Under the pieces are notes generated by a model. It was not told the origin of the DNA. It saw nothing but the letters and a program-made list of their open reading frames with translations, and did not search any database. 64,000 nt of DNA, taken from NCBI GenBank assembly GCA_035294305.1, contig DATGLD010000051.1, positions 1-64,000 on the forward strand, written 5' to 3'. Positions 51,710 through 61,120 of the stretch are shown here, piece by piece; within the stretch, counting starts at the first letter, position 1, and every line of letters begins with the position of its first letter. This stretch comes from DASRBN01 sp035294305 (GTDB lineage Bacteria > Chloroflexota > Ktedonobacteria > Ktedonobacterales > Ktedonobacteraceae). A program made the position numbers and the translations under genes.

Positions 51710-52470
51710 CCCCCCGCCTGCGCAAACTGCTCTTCGAGACACTGTACAAAAACAAATACCTGTATCGTTTCGCCAGCACCGTCCCATTTGCCGGTCAATG
51801 GCGTATCTGGCAGCGCCTGGTACTGCCGCGCATACATGGTCACGATGTGCTGGAACTGGGCTGTGGTCTCGGCGACCTGCTCGCGGATATGACCCTGGCT
51901 GGCTATCATTGCCAGGCCGTCGAACAATCGCTGCCCATGGTGGAGGCGGCGCGCCAGACCATGCAGCGGCGAGCGCCCGGACAAAAGGCCTGGGTCATTC
52001 ATGGCTCGGCCCAGCACCTTCCTTTCTCCGATGAATCGTTCGATACCGTCGCCAGCACTTTCCCATCAGAATATATCTATGATCCCGATACGATTGCCGA
52101 AGTGGAGCGCGTGCTGCGTCCCGGCGGGCGCCTGATCGTGGTAGAGGGCGCCAATCTCCTGCCGGTGGGCTTTTTTCAACCATTGCTCGTCCTGCTACAG
52201 GCGCTTGTCTATGGCCCGGCGGCGGTCTTTGGCCCGCGCAACCACCGCAATCTGGACGAAGAAGTGCAGCGCAGTTCCTACACCAGCAATTCCGAAGATG
52301 ACGTCGCGTCTACTAACCGCGATATGCGAACGGGCTACACCATCGATGTGCTTGAGGACGCCTGGTTCGGCAAGCATATCCCGTTGGAGCAGAACGGGCT
52401 GCGCCGCCGTTCCGAACGGGTGCGCAGCCGTCGCTGGGAAGTATATATCACGATTGGCGAGAAGGTTTGA
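51706..52470 (+). CDS. Class I SAM-dependent methyltransferase
   Basis: A 254-residue methyltransferase of the UbiE/Methyltransf_11 type. VLELGCGLGDLLADM is motif I, VEQSLPMVEAAR motif II, and LPFSDESFDTVASTFPSEYIYDPDTIAEVERVLRPGGRLIVVEG the motif IV-VI region. The substrate is unknown. A hydrophobic stretch near residues 150-175 could associate with the membrane. Translationally coupled to the HAD gene. Confidence 0.8.
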   Translation: MTPRLRKLLFETLYKNKYLYRFASTVPFAGQWRIWQRLVLPRIHGHDVLELGCGLGDLLADMTLAGYHCQAVEQSLPMVEAARQTMQRRAPGQKAWVIHGSAQHLPFSDESFDTVASTFPSEYIYDPDTIAEVERVLRPGGRLIVVEGANLLPVGFFQPLLVLLQALVYGPAAVFGPRNHRNLDEEVQRSSYTSNSEDDVASTNRDMRTGYTIDVLEDAWFGKHIPLEQNGLRRRSERVRSRRWEVYITIGEKV

Positions 52471-52536
52471 TGAACTTTCTCCCCACATCCACTATAGCCC
52501 CCGCCCCTACTGAAAACGCTCCATTTCTCAAAAATC

Positions 52537-53430
52537 TTAAGTGGATGCTAATGCTGTCTGCCCTTCCATCTCTTGAAAAAACAGGTACGCCTCTTCCAGC
52601 GTAGGATTTGTTGGCATGGCCTGTGGATGTGGCCTGGTGGGCGCCACCACGCGCATCTCGATACTGCCGTTGCGCGGAATCGCGCTGCTTACACGATATT
52701 GAGCGCGCAAGGTGTTGAATTCGGCCTGAGGAACGGTTAAAGCCCAGGTGGCTCCGGCTGCATCGGCGAGTAACGCTTCAGGCGCCCCCGTCCAGATCAG
52801 GCGCCCGCGACTGAGCAGGGCCAGGTGAGCCGCGGTGGCCTCGATGTCGCTTATGATATGAGTCGAGAAGATGACTGTGCGTTCGCCTTGCAATGAGGCG
52901 AGCGTTTCGCGAAAACTGACGCGCTCGGCTGGATCAAGCCCGGAAGTTGGCTCATCGAGGATGAGCAGGCGAGGTTCGTTGAGCAGCGCCTGGGCAATGC
53001 CGATGCGGCGTACCATGCCACCGGAGAATGCCTTTAGCCGCCGGTCCGCGTCTGTTTCTAGATGCACTGTCGCCAGGACTGCCTCAACACGCCGTTCCAG
53101 GTGCGAACCGCGCAGACCTTTTAGCTCACCAATATAACGCAGGAACATGCGGGCGCTCAGTTGAGGATATACTCCAAAATCCTGGGGCACGTAGCCCAGA
53201 ACGCTGCGCAGTTGCTCAGGATGGCGCACAATATCCTGGCCATCCCAGGTAATATAGCCCTCAGTAGGCAACAGCAGGGTGGCGAGTATTTTGAGCAGCG
53301 TTGTTTTGCCCGCGCCATTTGGCCCAACCAGGCCCAGAACCCCAGACTCCATACGCAGGGAGACATCGCGCAAGGCCCAGCGTTTGCGTTCGTAGCATTT
53401 GCTAACTGCGTCGATAAAAAGATGCGACAT
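52537..53430 (-). CDS. ABC transporter ATP-binding protein (ABC-2 type)
   Basis: A 297-residue ATPase. Walker A is GPNGAGKTTLLK, the signature FSGGMVRRIGIAQAL and Walker B LLILDEPTSGLDP, with the H-loop in VIFSTHIISD. The C-terminal 70 residues are the usual extension of drug-type exporters. The start at 53430 has AGGAGG about 11 bases upstream. It follows the permease gene in one operon. Confidence 0.9.
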   Translation of the reverse strand: MSHLFIDAVSKCYERKRWALRDVSLRMESGVLGLVGPNGAGKTTLLKILATLLLPTEGYITWDGQDIVRHPEQLRSVLGYVPQDFGVYPQLSARMFLRYIGELKGLRGSHLERRVEAVLATVHLETDADRRLKAFSGGMVRRIGIAQALLNEPRLLILDEPTSGLDPAERVSFRETLASLQGERTVIFSTHIISDIEATAAHLALLSRGRLIWTGAPEALLADAAGATWALTVPQAEFNTLRAQYRVSSAIPRNGSIEMRVVAPTRPHPQAMPTNPTLEEAYLFFQEMEGQTALAST

Positions 53431-53452
53431 AATGTGTATTTCCTCCTTTTCG

Positions 53453-54307
53453 TTATGCATTCCTGCGCGCGCGTTGGACACTTAAGATAGTGACGTAGAG
53501 CAGGACAGCCGCCAGTCCGAGGAAGAACAGGCGATTCCAGAGCAGGTTATTCAGCAAGGGCGCCGGGGGCACTCCGGCACGCGCCAGGGGCATGATCTTC
53601 TGGATAAACTGAGACAGCGGAATTGGATGAGGACTTACTCCTGGAGAATACTGGAACCAGAAATCTATGGCCGGACTTGAACCGGGTATAAAGCTTGTGG
53701 CAGTGATATCGAAGAACGCCGCGGTGTTAAGAGAGGCCGTGAAAATAGGGATGAGCCAGATCAGGAGTGTGGCGATATACGCAACTACGCGGTTGCCGCG
53801 AGTCAGCGTGATGCATGCGAAAATGAACGCTGCCCCGAAGATCACCGGAACCAGCATGACCCAGACCCAGCCAAGCAGGTACACCTGGAGTCCAAGTGAT
53901 GGGTACATGACCGGAGAAAGAAAGAGTACCTGCTGTGGTACGCTATAAAACTGGTCAGTGAGGATGGCGGCCAGCAGGCTGAGGCCGGTGAGTGCGAGTA
54001 GCGAGAGCAGCGCCGCGCTGTATTTGGCCAGGACGTAGACCGTGGTCATAACCGGCGTGCTGAATACCACGCCGTCCAGCCGTCGCTCGCGGTCGCGGTT
54101 GATCTGATTGCCGGTGCTGAAGGTCAGGATGAGCGCGAGAAACATCCCAACAGTAACGATCTGTCCCCAGATTCCCCAGGGCTCGTTCCGGTTATTGTCG
54201 GCGGCCAGCATGCCGATGAGAATCATCGCCAGGGCAATCAACCAGGTCGCCCAGCTGCGCCAGATGAGAAAGAGTTCGAGTTTCATAACAGTCCAGAAAT
54301 TGTACAT
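53453..54307 (-). CDS. ABC-2 type transporter permease
   Basis: A 284-residue protein with six hydrophobic segments. FWTVMKLELFLIWRSWATWLIALAMILIG is the usual start of an ABC-2 permease, and the segment GNQINRDRERRLDGVVFSTPVMTTVYVLAKY matches the conserved cytoplasmic loop. AAGGA lies six bases before the ATG at 54307. Partner of the ATPase downstream. Confidence 0.8.
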   Translation of the reverse strand: MYNFWTVMKLELFLIWRSWATWLIALAMILIGMLAADNNRNEPWGIWGQIVTVGMFLALILTFSTGNQINRDRERRLDGVVFSTPVMTTVYVLAKYSAALLSLLALTGLSLLAAILTDQFYSVPQQVLFLSPVMYPSLGLQVYLLGWVWVMLVPVIFGAAFIFACITLTRGNRVVAYIATLLIWLIPIFTASLNTAAFFDITATSFIPGSSPAIDFWFQYSPGVSPHPIPLSQFIQKIMPLARAGVPPAPLLNNLLWNRLFFLGLAAVLLYVTILSVQRARRNA

Positions 54308-54327
54308 AGACGATCCTTTCATGGTTC

Positions 54328-55161
54328 CTACCAGGTGCAGAAGCGCTGCCATCTCGGTGCGAAGGCGGTGAGCGCGGCCAGCAGCAGAAGACTGAGCGCA
54401 ATCGCAGCCAGGTGAGAGGCGAACGAAAGCGTGTCCTGCGGCAGAGAGAAGAATAGCTCCGCTACGCCCGGTCTATGTTGTTCAGCCAGGGCGAGCAAGC
54501 CCAGGAGCAGCCAGGGCAAGCCTCCGATCAGTGCAGCCAGGCGCACATTGCGCAGGAGCGCGATGGGCAGCGAGATGGCAGTGAGCAGCAGCAGTGGGGC
54601 TAGCCAGGCAAGCAAGAGATTCCAGAAAGGTGCCCAGTTCGCCAAAGTGAAGCCAAGCGTCGCAATCAGACCAAGCAGACTATCGAAAGCCAGAAGAGCC
54701 AGACCCAGACCTATGCTTGTTTGCACGAAATTGACCGGACAACTTGCCTCAACAGCACGTAATCCAGCCGATGGTGTGCGCAGCGCATGCGCCAGGCCGA
54801 GTACGGTGGTCAGAGGAAGCAGGAGAATCAAGAGTATAATGAGATCAGAGACTGTGAGAGAGCGGGCCAACAATATGCCAGCCAGGAGAAGCAGGACGCT
54901 GGCAATCCAGAACCAGGATCCCATTAGATACATGCGCCAGCGCGCCATAGCCAGCGTTTGCCAGAGACGCGCTGGCTGTCCCTGCTGGTTCGCATAGGTT
55001 GTCTCGGTGAGCAAACGCTGCATCAGGCGCCTGCTTGCGCTGGATGATGGGTGTGGAACTGGCTGATGAACGTAGGCGCTGGCGATAGCTTGCAGGTCTG
55101 GGGGCAAATGCTCTTGCTGCCAGGATGGGTCTGGCGAGGGATCGAAGGATAGTTTATCCAT
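54328..55161 (-). CDS. Polytopic membrane protein, possible anti-sigma factor
   Basis: A 277-residue protein of unknown family. Residues 1-80 are soluble and polar, the rest contains about six membrane helices. It overlaps or adjoins the ECF sigma gene and is read with it, the position of an anti-sigma factor; however no zinc-binding HxxxCxxC motif is seen in the soluble part. GGAGG lies eight bases before the ATG at 55161. The helices could equally be a second permease subunit of the adjacent ABC system. Confidence 0.6.
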   Translation of the reverse strand: MDKLSFDPSPDPSWQQEHLPPDLQAIASAYVHQPVPHPSSSASRRLMQRLLTETTYANQQGQPARLWQTLAMARWRMYLMGSWFWIASVLLLLAGILLARSLTVSDLIILLILLLPLTTVLGLAHALRTPSAGLRAVEASCPVNFVQTSIGLGLALLAFDSLLGLIATLGFTLANWAPFWNLLLAWLAPLLLLTAISLPIALLRNVRLAALIGGLPWLLLGLLALAEQHRPGVAELFFSLPQDTLSFASHLAAIALSLLLLAALTAFAPRWQRFCTW

Positions 55162-55162
55162 G

Positions 55163-55732
55163 TTATCTTCCTCCTTGCCTGTTCGCGCTCTGCTTTGCCT
55201 GCTCCTCAAGATATGCACGCAGCAGGCGCAGGGCGGTGAAGGTGCGGCTTTTCACGGTACCGGGTGGAATAGAGAGAATGATGGCCGTTTCCTGAATGCT
55301 CAACTCCTGACCAAACCGCAAACTCAGTACCTCGCGCTGCTCCTGGCTCAAATGCGCCAGAGCCTGCTTCAGATCGTCGTGCCTCTCCCAATGCTCGAAC
55401 CATTCTGCCGGCTCGGGTTCCTGGGCAACTGCCTCAGGCAGTTCGGCGCGCAATTCAACACGACGCGCATAGGCGCTGGCGTAATGATTGCTGACCAGGT
55501 GATGGGCGATAGCATAAAACCAGGGACGAAACGGGCGGGGATATTGATAACTCCGCACGTCGCGCACCAGGCGCAGGAATGTTTCCTGTGCCAGGTCTTC
55601 GGCCAGGTGCGTATCCCCCAACATACGGTAGAAGTGAGCCACCAGAGGCGCATGGTAACGTTTGACAAGCGTTTCCAGCGCCTCTACATCCCCGCGCTGC
55701 CACGCGCGAACAAGGTCTTCATCGGTCAGCAT
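55163..55732 (-). CDS. ECF-type RNA polymerase sigma factor
   Basis: A 189-residue sigma-70 protein. Region 2 runs LVKRYHAPLVAHFYRMLGDTHLAEDLAQETFLRLVRDVRSY and region 4 LAHLSQEQREVLSLRFGQELSIQETAIILSIPPGTVKSRTFTAL. It probably controls its own operon: sigma, membrane protein, ABC permease, ABC ATPase. The rightward nitroreductase gene lies divergent 180 bases away. Confidence 0.9.
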   Translation of the reverse strand: MLTDEDLVRAWQRGDVEALETLVKRYHAPLVAHFYRMLGDTHLAEDLAQETFLRLVRDVRSYQYPRPFRPWFYAIAHHLVSNHYASAYARRVELRAELPEAVAQEPEPAEWFEHWERHDDLKQALAHLSQEQREVLSLRFGQELSIQETAIILSIPPGTVKSRTFTALRLLRAYLEEQAKQSANRQGGR

Positions 55733-55854
55733 AACCTCTCCAAAATCCGCATAGATGAGAAAAGAAATGCATTCTTGTTCTCTCTAAAGGATACAAGATA
55801 ACAGAGGAAAAAGTTCAGCAGCAACCATGAGGGTCGGATGAGTCATCTCAAAAG

Positions 55855-55863
55855 TGCTACAAT
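55855..55863 (+). promoter_or_regulatory. Extended -10 promoter for the nitroreductase gene
   Basis: TGCTACAAT at 55855-55863, with no clear -35. Transcription would begin near 55870, 44 bases ahead of the GTG start. Confidence 0.5.
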
Positions 55864-55913
55864 ACACCATAATCCTAGGGGAAGACTTTTTTAAGCGAAG
55901 GAGAAAAACTAAG

Positions 55914-56585
55914 GTGTCTATACTGAACCTTTCACCGGACGAGCTGCTATCTACAACGCGCTCGGTACGCAAGCGCCTGGATTTCTCGCGGCCAGTAGAA
56001 CCGGAACTGATAAGGGAATGCCTGGAACTGGCAACCCAGGCCCCCACCGGCAGCAATAGCCAGGGCTGGCATTTCGTGGTTGTGACCGATGCCCAACAAC
56101 GCGAGGCGCTTGGAGCCGTGTACCGCAAAGGTTGGGCAACCTATACCCAGCTCACGGCATCCGGCAATCCAATGCGCCAGAATCAGAAGCTGACGCGCGA
56201 ACAGGCGAGAACACTCATGCGCGTTCGCGACTCGGCGCAGTACCTGGCCGATCACATGCATGAAGCGCCTGTGCTGGTCGTGCCGTGTATCTGGGGCCGT
56301 ACCGATCGCATGGATGTGGTCGCACAGGCCGGCGCTTGGGGATCAATCCTTCCGGCGGTATGGAGTTTTATGCTAGCCGCTCGCGCTCGCGGACTGGGGA
56401 CATGCTGGACTACCGTCCACCTGTTTTACGAACAGGAAGCAGCGCAGGTGCTGGGCATTCCCTATGAGCGTGTCATGCAGGCCGCGCTTATCCCGGTCGC
56501 CCATACTATGGGAACCGATTTCAAGCCCGCTCCCCGCGTGCCGCTGGAGTCGATTGTGCATTGGAAAGGTGGTGACAGCGCATGA
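55914..56585 (+). CDS. Nitroreductase family flavoprotein
   Basis: A 223-residue protein. TTRSVRKRLDFSRPVEPELIRECLELATQAPTGSNSQGWHFVVV is the FMN-binding start of the family, and GLGTCWTT... followed by LGIPYERVMQAALIPVAH the C-terminal signature. It would reduce nitro compounds, quinones or enones with NAD(P)H. The GTG at 55914 follows AAGGAG by about ten bases; an ATG at 55854 lies within the promoter and was rejected. The stop overlaps the next gene (ATGA). Confidence 0.85.
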   Translation: MSILNLSPDELLSTTRSVRKRLDFSRPVEPELIRECLELATQAPTGSNSQGWHFVVVTDAQQREALGAVYRKGWATYTQLTASGNPMRQNQKLTREQARTLMRVRDSAQYLADHMHEAPVLVVPCIWGRTDRMDVVAQAGAWGSILPAVWSFMLAARARGLGTCWTTVHLFYEQEAAQVLGIPYERVMQAALIPVAHTMGTDFKPAPRVPLESIVHWKGGDSA

Positions 56586-57538
56586 GGAAGTGGCCGTATA
56601 CGAAAGGCTTGCACGATCTCGGCGACTCTGTTTACGCCTACCTGCAGCCCGATGGCACCTGGGGATGGAGTAACGCCGGCATTCTCGTCGATGGCGAAAC
56701 ATCCCTGTTGATAGACACGCTCTTTGATCTGAAATTGACACAGCAGATGCTGGATACCATGCGCAGATCGATTCCCGCGGCGTCTCACATCGACATGGTT
56801 GTGAATACGCACGCTAATGGCGATCACTGTTATGGCAACCAGCTGGTGGCCGATGCTCAGATCATCGCTTCGGCGCGTACTGCCGAGGAGATGATAGAGG
56901 GCGTCAAACCCCAATTGCTTGCTATGGTCGTTAAGCAGGGGACGCTGCTTGGGCCGACCGGCGAGTATATGAGCCGCATCTTCGGTCCTTTCGAGTTCGA
57001 CAATATTGTTGTTACACCGCCAAAGACCACATTCGAGGGCGAATACAGCCTGACAGTTGGAGACAAAGCTGTGCAGCTCATGGAGGTAGGCCCTGCGCAT
57101 ACACGCGGCGATACCATGGTCTACATTCCCGGCGACCGCGTCGTGTTTACCGGCGATATCCTGTTTATCGGTGGCCATCCTATTATCTGGGCCGGGCCAA
57201 CCGCCAACTGGCTGCGGGCTTGTAACCGCATCCTTGAGATGGATGTGGAGACGATTGTTCCCGGCCATGGCCCGATCACGGATAAAAAAGGAGTGCAAGA
57301 GCTTAAGAGCTATTTCGAATACATCTACGCGGAGGCGCGCAAACGCTACGAGAACGGGATGCCCGTCCTGGAGGCCGCCAGGGATATACCGCTGGACCGC
57401 TATGCCACATGGACTGATGGAGAGCGTATCGCCGTGAATGTGGCTTCCATCTATCGAGAATTGGGTGATACATCTGCGCCAAACGACTCCATGAGCCTAT
57501 TCGGACTGATGGCCGAGCTTGCGCTGCAAACCAAATAA
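56582..57538 (+). CDS. MBL fold metallo-hydrolase
   Basis: A 318-residue protein. The metal motif is HANGDHCYGN near residue 79, the HxHxDH motif with the second His replaced by Asn, as in some SoxH-like and quinoprotein-relay members. Other ligands are GPAHTRGD and VPGHGP. Residue substitution suggests altered metal binding. Coupled to the nitroreductase gene, so the two may act on one class of xenobiotic or thioester (inference). Confidence 0.8.
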   Translation: MRKWPYTKGLHDLGDSVYAYLQPDGTWGWSNAGILVDGETSLLIDTLFDLKLTQQMLDTMRRSIPAASHIDMVVNTHANGDHCYGNQLVADAQIIASARTAEEMIEGVKPQLLAMVVKQGTLLGPTGEYMSRIFGPFEFDNIVVTPPKTTFEGEYSLTVGDKAVQLMEVGPAHTRGDTMVYIPGDRVVFTGDILFIGGHPIIWAGPTANWLRACNRILEMDVETIVPGHGPITDKKGVQELKSYFEYIYAEARKRYENGMPVLEAARDIPLDRYATWTDGERIAVNVASIYRELGDTSAPNDSMSLFGLMAELALQTK

Positions 57539-57616
57539 ACGCCGCCTCCTTGTTGACAAAACATGCGCTTTCATTAACATGAACAATAAAGGGTTACGTG
57601 GGAAGGGAAGGAGCAT

Positions 57617-60082
57617 ATGTCGGGAACGCAACAGGGCAGGCAAAAAGTGGCGCAGCAACCGGTACTGGTTGGCCGCTACCTGCAAAATGGCTTATACGCT
57701 GTTGAGAAGGTACTGGGGCATGGCGGCATGGGCAAAGTATTGCTTGCGGCCCATGCGGAGCTTGATGTGCCCGTAGCCTTGAAGCAGGCCCGCGCGGATT
57801 CGCCACTTCCGGAAAGCGTCATCGAGGAATTAGAGCGTCTCCTTCACACTGAAGGCGCGCCGTCCCAGGATTTCTATCAAAGCGCCTTCAATGATTTTCC
57901 GCTGAGTGGAGGCACTCAAACTGATAGATTCTTGCGTGAGGCATTATTGCTGGCCCGCCTGCATCACCCGGCCATCCCTAAGCTCTACGACTACTTTTTT
58001 GAAGATGGTTACTGGTACCTGGTAATGGAGTATGTGCCAGGACCAACGCTCGCCGCCTATATGCGGCAGCACGCGCCGCTTTCCCCCCTCGAAGCGATCA
58101 ACTATGCCATGCAGCTCTGCGACGTGCTGGATTACCTGCACGGGCAGGCGCCGCCGGTGATCTTTCGCGATCTCAAACCTTCGAACATCATCATCACACC
58201 GGAGGGGCGGCTGGTGCTGGTGGACTTTGGCATCGCGCGCTATTTCAAAGAAGGCCAGGTGAACGACACGACGGATTTTGGATCACCCGGCTATGCCTCG
58301 CCTGAACAATTTGAAGGCAGCGGGCAGACCGATGCGCGCTCCGACCTGTTCAGCCTGGGAATTATCCTCTATGAGATGCTGTGCGGACATCGACCGGTCA
58401 AAAAGGGAGCAAATAGAGATATTTTTGAGCCTCTTCAGCACCTTAACCCTGCTCTATCGACCGCGTTGTGTGGGCTTGTCACCGTCGCTATTCGTCCAGA
58501 GCCGGCCTATCGCTTCCAGACGGCGCATGCCTTTTATATAGCGTTGAAGCGGTCGCGCACGCTTGAAGAGCTACGTCTATATTCACAACCGGCGCAGCAA
58601 CGAGAACTGCCTGCCTCGACCAGGCATGCAGGTGAAGAGGCATTACGAAGCGTTCAGGGTGGAGATATACAGGCAGAATCTCCAACTGGGGAACCTCTTG
58701 TTCCTCAAGGTGGCAAAGCGCAGCACACGCGCAGGCGTAAAGCCCTTGATAAGGGAGGCCGTGAGAAGTTGGAGCAAGAAGCCCTCAGTCTCCAGCTTGT
58801 TTCTATCGATGCGGCTTTGCAGGAACGAGTAACCGCATCGATGAGAAAACTGGTCAGTAATAAACCGCTACATCCGGTACAGGTGGAGGACGAGCATGAT
58901 GCGCCGACAGAGGTTCAGCAGGCGAATATCTCCACCGGTCAGGCCTCTACCGGACAATACACTTCCAGGAAGCCTGGAATTCACCGCATTGTGCGCGTGT
59001 GTTTTCTATTCGCTTTGCTCCTTGCTCTCCTGATGACATCGCTGTTTGCCTATAATCGTTTCTCTCCACGCCGTTCTGGTAGCCTGAACAGCGCTACTGC
59101 TCCTACACAAATCCAGCAATTGCCTCAACCAGGCGAGGAGAGTACGTGGCAGATATTGCCATCTTTACCCTCACCAGAAGCTGATAACACCGCTACTTAT
59201 GTGCAGGTAGGGGGACACGCATACATCTACGTGAGTGGTGGCTACCGGGGGTTTGAGCTAAAACCAGCTTATAGCCGGGAACTTTTTCGTTACGATATCA
59301 CCGCCGCACACTGGGAAACCGTGGGAAGTAAAGGTTTCCCCGGCATGGGCAACAATGCCGCCGCCCTGGACGAACACAACGATCTCTTTTTTACGGCCGG
59401 CTACTCGCCAGATACCTATCGAGTTACCTCACTGCTCTACAGGTATCGCCCTGAAGATGGGACGCTGCGCAAAATCGTACCGCCTGCCGCTATCGCGTTT
59501 GGCTTCGGCGCAACGATGCTGGCCGATCAGCAGGGGCACCTGTACATTTCACAGGGCTTTATGATACCTGGCAATCCTCACACTGTGGCAGGTCGCGGCT
59601 GGTATCGCTATGATATCGCCAGCGGGCAATGGCACACGCTGGCGCCTTTACCGCTGGGGTTGGGCTACGTCGTGCTGGCTCCTGATGGTCGGGGTGGTAT
59701 CCTGATGCTGGGAGGATCAAGGGATGCGGGCCAGCACCTGCCGACACAGCAGGTATATCGCTACGACACTCAACAAAATACCTGGACACTTGAGCAGGCT
59801 ACCGCGCCAATGCCTCTCAGCGGGGTCGCCAGTTGCCTGGATGGGCAGGGGCATCTCGTTATTATTGGCGGCTATGATTATATGCACAATACATCCCTGG
59901 ACAGCGCCTGGCGATTCGATTTGCACACGCTACAATGGCAAGCATTACCTCCCTTACCATCCGGCGGTTCCCTGCTGGGCGCAGCCGCCTGTGATGGCAT
60001 GGGGCACATCTACCTTGAGCGTGGCGCCAATACTACCACTCGACCGACGGCGGATTTTTTGGAACTGACGATTCAGAAGTAG
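57617..60082 (+). CDS. Ser/Thr protein kinase with membrane helix and external Kelch propeller
   Basis: An 821-residue receptor-like kinase. Kinase domain at 20-310: GHGGMGKVLLA loop, Lys56, catalytic loop FRDLKPSN (Asp185; Phe replaces His) and DFG at 203-205, so activity is expected. A basic linker rich in Gln and Glu runs to residue 455. One membrane helix follows at about 460-480. Residues 510-821 form about six Kelch units (for example GHLVIIGGYDYM, GRGGILMLGG), outside the cell. Such a layout could sense extracellular glycans or proteins. A GAAGGGAAGGAG site precedes the ATG. Confidence 0.9.
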   Translation: MSGTQQGRQKVAQQPVLVGRYLQNGLYAVEKVLGHGGMGKVLLAAHAELDVPVALKQARADSPLPESVIEELERLLHTEGAPSQDFYQSAFNDFPLSGGTQTDRFLREALLLARLHHPAIPKLYDYFFEDGYWYLVMEYVPGPTLAAYMRQHAPLSPLEAINYAMQLCDVLDYLHGQAPPVIFRDLKPSNIIITPEGRLVLVDFGIARYFKEGQVNDTTDFGSPGYASPEQFEGSGQTDARSDLFSLGIILYEMLCGHRPVKKGANRDIFEPLQHLNPALSTALCGLVTVAIRPEPAYRFQTAHAFYIALKRSRTLEELRLYSQPAQQRELPASTRHAGEEALRSVQGGDIQAESPTGEPLVPQGGKAQHTRRRKALDKGGREKLEQEALSLQLVSIDAALQERVTASMRKLVSNKPLHPVQVEDEHDAPTEVQQANISTGQASTGQYTSRKPGIHRIVRVCFLFALLLALLMTSLFAYNRFSPRRSGSLNSATAPTQIQQLPQPGEESTWQILPSLPSPEADNTATYVQVGGHAYIYVSGGYRGFELKPAYSRELFRYDITAAHWETVGSKGFPGMGNNAAALDEHNDLFFTAGYSPDTYRVTSLLYRYRPEDGTLRKIVPPAAIAFGFGATMLADQQGHLYISQGFMIPGNPHTVAGRGWYRYDIASGQWHTLAPLPLGLGYVVLAPDGRGGILMLGGSRDAGQHLPTQQVYRYDTQQNTWTLEQATAPMPLSGVASCLDGQGHLVIIGGYDYMHNTSLDSAWRFDLHTLQWQALPPLPSGGSLLGAAACDGMGHIYLERGANTTTRPTADFLELTIQK

Positions 60083-60218
60083 TGTTGCGAAATATTGGTC
60101 GATTTTTGTAGACAGCAAAAATACTTATTTAGCTCAGCGAAATGCCTCAAAGAGGCTCGACAGGGCACTTCAGTTATGTTACACTTTTCTTAAAATACAT
60201 ATATTTGAGGGTTGTAAC

Positions 60219-61109
60219 GTGGCTAAGCTATGGGACGGTCTGATGAAAATGCTGGTGGGAGCTCATCCTCAGCATTTCGTATCGTTATTGCTTCCGGGCG
60301 CGCACTTTGAAAAAGATTTGGTTACGGAGATGAAGAATCGGACCATTGAAGCCGATCTGCTCTATGTTGTAACCTGGAATAATCAGAAAACGGTGTTGCA
60401 TGTTGAATTCCAGCGTCGCTCCGACCCGGATATGGGCAGGCGTATGTGGGAGTATAACTTCCTGGCAACCTATATTTCAGGATTTCCGACCTGTTCGTTT
60501 GTCATCTATATCAAAAAAGGAGGTAGCATCGTAAAGTCTCCGTTTGAGCTGAAGCTTCCCAACGGAGATCCCGCGCATGTTTTCTTCTTTAGAGACATCA
60601 AATTGTGGGAGATGCCCTCGGAATGGCTAGAGCAACCTGGAGTTGAAGGCCTGCTACCTCTGCTACCATTAACCAAAAAGGGCAGCCACCGTGAAATAGT
60701 TGATGAGATGATTGCGCGCCTCAATGCAGCAGGAAAGCAAGACCTGCTGCCACTCGGTTACGCATTTGCGGCATTGGTTTTCAATAAACCAGGCGATTAC
60801 GAATGGCTAAGGAGTAAATTTGTCATGGACATTCTCGAAGAATCATGGGCATATCGGGAAATGGTACAAAAAGGCTTGCAGCAAGGGCTGGAAAGGGGTC
60901 GGCAAGAAGGTGAACTCCGGGCACAGCGCGAAACGCTTCTCGACATCGTCCAGGCAAGATTTCCAGAGCTTACACCATTGGCGAAGAGACAGGCGAGCCA
61001 TATGAAAGACCCGCAGGCGTTGCGCCAGGTGACTGTGAAGGTCAGCATTGCGCCAACGGCTCAAGAGATCGAGCAATTGCTTCTGGCGCTAACCAGAGAC
61101 GAGAAATAG
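60219..61109 (+). CDS. Rpn family PD-(D/E)XK nuclease / transposase-like protein, complete
   Basis: A 296-residue protein. The core PD-(D/E)XK residues are Asp46 (EADLLYVV) and Glu63 with Gln65 (HVEFQRRS), a D-ExQ variant. Residues 75-165 are the rest of the nuclease fold; a charged GLQQGLERGRQEGE linker near 230 and a C-terminal DUF4351-like helix pair (ILDIVQARFPELTPL) follow. Rpn proteins promote RecA-independent recombination and some defend against phage. The GTG has GAGGG seven bases upstream. A truncated relative is at 4860-5627. Confidence 0.8.
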   Translation: MAKLWDGLMKMLVGAHPQHFVSLLLPGAHFEKDLVTEMKNRTIEADLLYVVTWNNQKTVLHVEFQRRSDPDMGRRMWEYNFLATYISGFPTCSFVIYIKKGGSIVKSPFELKLPNGDPAHVFFFRDIKLWEMPSEWLEQPGVEGLLPLLPLTKKGSHREIVDEMIARLNAAGKQDLLPLGYAFAALVFNKPGDYEWLRSKFVMDILEESWAYREMVQKGLQQGLERGRQEGELRAQRETLLDIVQARFPELTPLAKRQASHMKDPQALRQVTVKVSIAPTAQEIEQLLLALTRDEK

Positions 61110-61120
61110 CAGTTGCATGA

